The notes under the pieces: generated by a model
Databases searched by the model: none
What the model was told of the DNA's origin: nothing
What the model saw: the letters and a program-made list of their open reading frames with translations, nothing else
Assembly (NCBI GenBank): GCA_021847645.1
Contig: JAJZQG010000044.1
Location: 1-44,639 of the forward strand
Reading direction: 5' to 3'
Length of the DNA: 44,639 nucleotides
DNA from: Myxococcales bacterium
GTDB lineage: Bacteria; Myxococcota_A; Polyangia; Polyangiales; Polyangiaceae
Program-made: the position numbers and the translations under genes
Shown: piece by piece, positions 40,263-44,639 of the stretch
Layout: each line of letters opens with the position of its first letter
Position numbering within the stretch: the first letter of the stretch is position 1

Positions 40263-41630
40263 ATGCGAAGAGTCCTGGTGGTCGACGACGAAGAGAACAT
40301 CCGCCTCGTGCTGAGGACGCTGCTGAAGCGTCACGGCTACGAGGTGGAGGTGGCATCCAACGGTGAGGAAGCGCTCAAGCAGGTGGAGTCGTTCGGGCCG
40401 GACTTCGTGCTGACGGACGTGCGGATGCCGAAGATGGGGGGGCTGGACCTGCTGTCGACGTTGCGGGCGAAGCAGAGCGACGCGACGGTGATCGTGATGA
40501 GCGCGTACGGCAACGTGGAGGCGGCGCTCGAGGCGATCAAGGCGGGGGCGTACGACTACGTGCAGAAGCCGTTCAAGAACGACGAGGTGGTGTTGGCGCT
40601 GCGCAAGGCCGAGGAGCGCGAGGCGCTTCGTCGGGAGAACCGGGCGCTACGCGAGGAGATCCGCAAGGACTTCCGCTTCGAGGATCTGTTGGCGAAGAGC
40701 GCGCGGATGCAGGAGATCTTCCGCACGGTCGCCAAGGTGGCGGACTACAAGACGACGGTGCTCATTTCGGGGGAGAGCGGGGTGGGCAAGGAGCTGGTCG
40801 CGCGGGCGGTGCACGGCAGGTCGTTGCGAGCGGAGCGGGGGCGGTTCGTGGCGGTCAACTGCGGGGCGATTCCGGAGAACCTGCTCGAGAGCGAGCTGTT
40901 CGGGCACAAGCGCGGGGCTTTTACGGACGCCAGCGCGGACCGTCGCGGCCTGTTCGAGGAGGCGGACGGCGGCACGCTGTTTCTGGACGAGGTGGGCGAG
41001 CTGACGATGCCGCTGCAGGTCAAGCTGCTGCGCGTGTTGCAGGAGGATACGATCCGCCGGCTCGGGGACAACAAGGACATCAAGATCGACACGAGGATCG
41101 TGGCGGCCACGCACCGGGATCTGGTGGCCGAGACCAAGGCGGGACGGTTCCGCGAGGATCTGTACTACCGGCTCAACGTGCTGCCGATCGTGGTGCCACC
41201 GCTTCGGGAGCGTCGAGAGGACATTCCGCTGCTCATCGACCACTTTCTGTCGCGCAACAACGCGAGGCTGGGCACGGGCATCCGGGGCATCGACGCGGAG
41301 GCCAGGCGTCTGCTGCTCGACTATGCGTGGCCGGGCAACGTGAGAGAGCTGGAGAACACGATCGAGCGAGCGATGGTATTGGCCGACGGCGAGACGGTGG
41401 GGGCCAATGATCTGCCGGAGCGGATTCGCGAGTCTCGCGACCCGATCAAGATGCAGCTGGCGAGCGGCGAGCTGTCGATCAAGAAGACCTCGCGAATCAT
41501 CGAAGAGGTCTTGATTCGTCGGGCGCTGCAGAAGACCAAGGGTAATCGAACCCGGGCGGCGCTGGTCTTGGAGATCAGCCACCGAGCGCTGCTGTACAAG
41601 ATCAAGGAATACGGCGTAACGGATTTGTAG
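40263..41630 (+). CDS. NtrC-type sigma-54-dependent response regulator
   Basis: This 455-residue activator has a receiver (VLVVDDEENIR; Asp52 in LTDVRMP; MSAYG; QKPF), a coiled linker, an AAA+ domain (Walker A ISGESGVGKE; sigma-54 loop HKRGAFTDAS; Walker B GGTLFLDEVGEL; sensor TRIVAATHRDL; arginine motif FREDLYYRLNV) and a Fis-type helix-turn-helix (RAALVLEISHRALLYKIKEY). GAFTDA in place of GAFTGA is a frequent variant and should still contact sigma-54. The start is one of two close ATG codons; no strong ribosome site. Its histidine kinase is not adjacent. It is divergent from namZ. Confidence 0.94.
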   Translation: MRRVLVVDDEENIRLVLRTLLKRHGYEVEVASNGEEALKQVESFGPDFVLTDVRMPKMGGLDLLSTLRAKQSDATVIVMSAYGNVEAALEAIKAGAYDYVQKPFKNDEVVLALRKAEEREALRRENRALREEIRKDFRFEDLLAKSARMQEIFRTVAKVADYKTTVLISGESGVGKELVARAVHGRSLRAERGRFVAVNCGAIPENLLESELFGHKRGAFTDASADRRGLFEEADGGTLFLDEVGELTMPLQVKLLRVLQEDTIRRLGDNKDIKIDTRIVAATHRDLVAETKAGRFREDLYYRLNVLPIVVPPLRERREDIPLLIDHFLSRNNARLGTGIRGIDAEARRLLLDYAWPGNVRELENTIERAMVLADGETVGANDLPERIRESRDPIKMQLASGELSIKKTSRIIEEVLIRRALQKTKGNRTRAALVLEISHRALLYKIKEYGVTDL

Positions 41631-41676
41631 GGGGGGCGCAGGCGGGTGTCCGCGGGCGAGGGGCCCCCATCCCCGG

Positions 41677-41754
41677 CCCTTCCCCCAGATTTGGGGGAAG
41701 GGAGCGAAAGACGGTAAGTGTCTATCCTTGTCCTCCCCCGAAACCGGGGGAGGA
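41677..41754. terminator. Paired hairpins between convergent genes
   Basis: CCTTCCCCCA-(4)-TGGGGGAAGG (within 41677-41702) and TCCTCCCCC-GAAA-CCGGGGGAGGA (41731-41754) are strong stems 28 bases apart. Flanking GCCCCCATCC and its near complement GGTGGGGGCT (to about 41770) suggest one double-hairpin repeat like the one at 7787. Being between two converging stops, it is well placed to end transcription both ways. Confidence 0.6.
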
Positions 41755-41773
41755 CCACAGGTGGGGGCTCCAC

Positions 41774-43132
<1,359 letters not shown>

Positions 43133-43394
43133 AGCGGGAATCGGCGCGAAGCAGGTGAGGCTGCAAGTTCGAGAGGGCATCGTACGAGGGGGGATTGGTT
43201 ACGTGCAAGACGGACGAAGTGAAAAATGAGTAGGAAGACGTTCGAACGTGCGTGGGGCGAAGGCCTCGACTGGCAGCGCGCGAGACCGGAGCAAACGGCG
43301 GACGTCGTCCCAAGAACCTCGGTAATCGTGACGACAGCCCCTGCAATCGATCGGAGAGGGCCTGCGCGCTGAGCGGGAGTCGGGAAACGAGCCG

Positions 43395-44009
43395 ATGGGA
43401 GGTCACCCGAGCGAGCGTGGGCGCCCGTTCGAGAACATGGTCATCGACGAGATGGACGAGGCGGCGCGCGAGGCCACGGCCGAGCTCGACGCGAACGACG
43501 AGCCGATGTTCGCGCTCATCTCGGCAGCGTTGATCTTCGACTATCCGGAGCAGCACGACGTGCTGTTCGCCGGCGGCCTGAAGGCGGCGACGGGCGCGCA
43601 GTCGATCGAGACGCACGCGCTGATGCTCGACCGGGCCGACGACCTGGAGAGCGGCAAGGACCGCAAGGCCACGCGCAAGGCGGACCAGGCCGCGCTGGCC
43701 AAGGTGGCGGAGAAGGGCATCACGGTCGAGGAGCGCAAGCGTCTGCGTAAGCTGATCGAGGTCGCCAAGGGCGGCAACGTGGAGCCCGAGACGATGCCGG
43801 TGGAGGACCCTGGGCCCGTCAATCTCGACGACCCGCACACGCGCGACATGATCGATCTGTACGCGTGGCTGTACGAGTGGAGCGAGACGGCGAAGGTGGT
43901 GATCAAGCGTCGGGACCTGCTGATCCGGATGGGGCTGGCGAAGGCCAAGAAGCGGGCGAAGACGCCTGAGAAGCCGGAGCCGTCGGCGCCGGTGCTCACG
44001 ACCGGGTGA
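43395..44009 (+). CDS. Conserved-looking hypothetical protein, Lys/Glu-rich
   Basis: This encodes 204 residues of no family I recognise. The N-terminal half is acidic and helical (MVIDEMDEAAREATAEL, ALISAALIFDYPEQHDVL), the middle is very rich in Lys, Asp and Arg (ESGKDRKATRKADQAAL), and the C-terminal part (DMIDLYAWLYEWSETAKVV) is a Trp/Tyr-containing helix before a basic tail (KAKKRAKTPEKPEP). No signal or membrane segment is seen. Codon use is typical of the window. The ATG at 43395 has only a weak ribosome site; 43437 is an alternative. It stands alone, just before the REP doublet. Confidence 0.7.
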   Translation: MGGHPSERGRPFENMVIDEMDEAAREATAELDANDEPMFALISAALIFDYPEQHDVLFAGGLKAATGAQSIETHALMLDRADDLESGKDRKATRKADQAALAKVAEKGITVEERKRLRKLIEVAKGGNVEPETMPVEDPGPVNLDDPHTRDMIDLYAWLYEWSETAKVVIKRRDLLIRMGLAKAKKRAKTPEKPEPSAPVLTTG

Positions 44010-44070
44010 TCAGCTTTCGCGGTCGTTGTCAAGACCAATAGGCGCGAACGTTGGTGCGGCGCGGGCGGGG

Positions 44071-44346
44071 CAGCGTCGTCCTGGTAGGGGCACACCACGG
44101 TGTGCCCTACTGCGGCGCGCCATGGCGCGCTTTCGCACGGAGGTGCATGCGGCCCACTGCCGCGCGCCGTGGGTGGCGTAGACGAAGCGCGAGAGGATGT
44201 TACCGAAAGCGCGGCATGACGAAGGCTCGGGAGGCATTGGGGCGAAAGCGCGGCATGACGAAGGCTCGGGAGGCATTGGGCCGAAAGCGCGGCATGCCGC
44301 GCCGGGGAGGCACGGCGGGTGCCGTGCCGCTACCAGGACGACGCTG
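44071..44346. repeat. REP doublet (REPIN-like) upstream of a RAYT gene
   Basis: Two REP-type units face each other. The left has GTAG (44084-44087) followed by the palindrome GGGCACACC-AC-GGTGTGCCC (44088-44107). The right has GGCACGGC-GGGT-GCCGTGCC (44309-44328) followed by CTAC (44330-44333), the complement of GTAG. The outer arms, 23 bases at 44071-44093 and 44324-44346, are inverted copies with one mismatch (CAGCGTCGTCCTGGTAG core). A GTAG head before a palindrome is the known REP signature recognised by RAYT enzymes. Inside are a perfect 16-base palindrome (44115-44130) and a 39-base tandem repeat. Confidence 0.75.
44204..44296. repeat. 39-base tandem repeat inside the REP doublet
   Basis: The unit beginning CGAAAGCGCGGCATGACGAA and ending GGCATTGGG occurs at 44204-44242 and 44243-44281, with a third copy starting at 44282 that breaks off after 15 bases. 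The two full copies are nearly identical, so the duplication is recent. The unit could encode a 13-residue peptide, but no gene is supported here. Confidence 0.85.
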
Positions 44347-44475
44347 GACGGAGCGAATGCGCGCGTCGCGCCATGGCGGATCCGCCGCAAAAGTGGCGGC
44401 CGCCAGTTTCGAATCGTGGTTTGGCGCGGGAATGTGCCTCGTGCGTGCGGGCATGAAGGTTGCTCAACCCGTCGG

Positions 44476-44639
44476 ATGCTCTACATCCCTCGCCGATCGA
44501 TGCGACATCCGTCCGGGGACTACACGGGACCTGGCGCCTGGTTCATTACCATCTCGACCGTATCGGGCATTTCGCTGTTCGGTACGGTCGTCAACACCAC
44601 AATGGTGCTCAACGAGGTAGGAAATCTCGTGCAGCAATG
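44476..44639 (+). CDS. REP-associated tyrosine transposase (RAYT), N-terminal part
   Basis: The frame opens with ATG at 44476 and runs off the window end after 54 codons. It reads PRRSMRHPSGDYTGPGAW, FITISTVSGISLFG and TMVLNEVGNLVQ, the pattern of the RAYT group of IS200-like Y1 transposases (RR..R...YDY..PGAYFVTI.T......LFG.......LN..G.IV). These single-copy, domesticated transposases act on REP palindromes. The HUH motif and catalytic Tyr lie beyond the window. The REP doublet 130 bases upstream supports the call. A later in-frame ATG is at 44500. Confidence 0.75.
   Translation, partial: MLYIPRRSMRHPSGDYTGPGAWFITISTVSGISLFGTVVNTTMVLNEVGNLVQQ

Noticed and set aside
40917..40940. GAFTDA instead of GAFTGA in the NtrC-type activator
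   Set aside because: This variant is frequent in functional sigma-54 activators, so I do not treat it as a defect.

Overview
The window is high-GC DNA with strong G/C at third codon positions. The gene set points to a myxobacterium-like deltaproteobacterium (Myxococcota, perhaps near Polyangiales). The grounds are a membrane Ser/Thr kinase, a PP2C and a PPP phosphatase, two sigma-54 activators, and many lipoproteins with Asp/Ala/Gly-rich linkers and Cys-rich, FG-GAP or RCC1 modules. This assignment is inference from gene content; no rRNA or other marker gene is present.

Region 1 (about 1-7.6 kb) is a stress/energy cluster in visible decay. It holds a ribosome hibernation factor, a phospholipase-D/cardiolipin-synthase-type protein, a PP2C phosphatase, L-lactate dehydrogenase, a SlyD-type FKBP and a DUF1003 membrane protein. 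Between them lie remnants: a GGDEF domain broken by two frameshifts, a frameshifted DUF1003 gene, and a 76-codon ORF in which the first third of GroES is joined in frame to the last ~45 residues of GroEL. Candidate sigma-54 promoters precede the PP2C and FKBP genes.

Region 2 (8-20 kb) carries chorismate mutase/prephenate dehydrogenase (tyrA), a PPP phosphatase, an MBL-fold hydrolase, a B12-binding radical SAM protein with a TPR tail, an FG-GAP lipoprotein, a lipoprotein gene broken by one extra base, a second lipoprotein and a UvrD/Rep helicase. Region 3 (19.6-26.6 kb) has an Nramp-UspA fusion, a diheme lipoprotein with a 24-bp repeat spacer, GreB, and a TAXI-like anchored binding protein just downstream of a seven-bladed RCC1 lipoprotein.

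Region 4 (26.6-33 kb) is a signalling block: a Ser/Thr kinase divergent from a histidine kinase, followed by an overlapping receiver-HATPase regulator and a lipoprotein hydrolase. Region 5 (33-38.5 kb) is one tight operon: Yip1-family protein, MacA-like adaptor, ABC ATPase and two FtsX/MacB permeases. Region 6 (38.5-44.6 kb) has a NamZ/DUF1343 muramidase, two convergent sigma-54 activators, an unknown gene, and a REP doublet (GTAG-headed palindromes in inverted orientation) upstream of the start of a REP-associated tyrosine transposase cut by the window end.

Three double-hairpin intergenic repeats (7.8, 38.7 and 41.7 kb) and a tandem duplication of the namZ tail add to the repeat content. No tRNA, rRNA, CRISPR array or prophage was seen.
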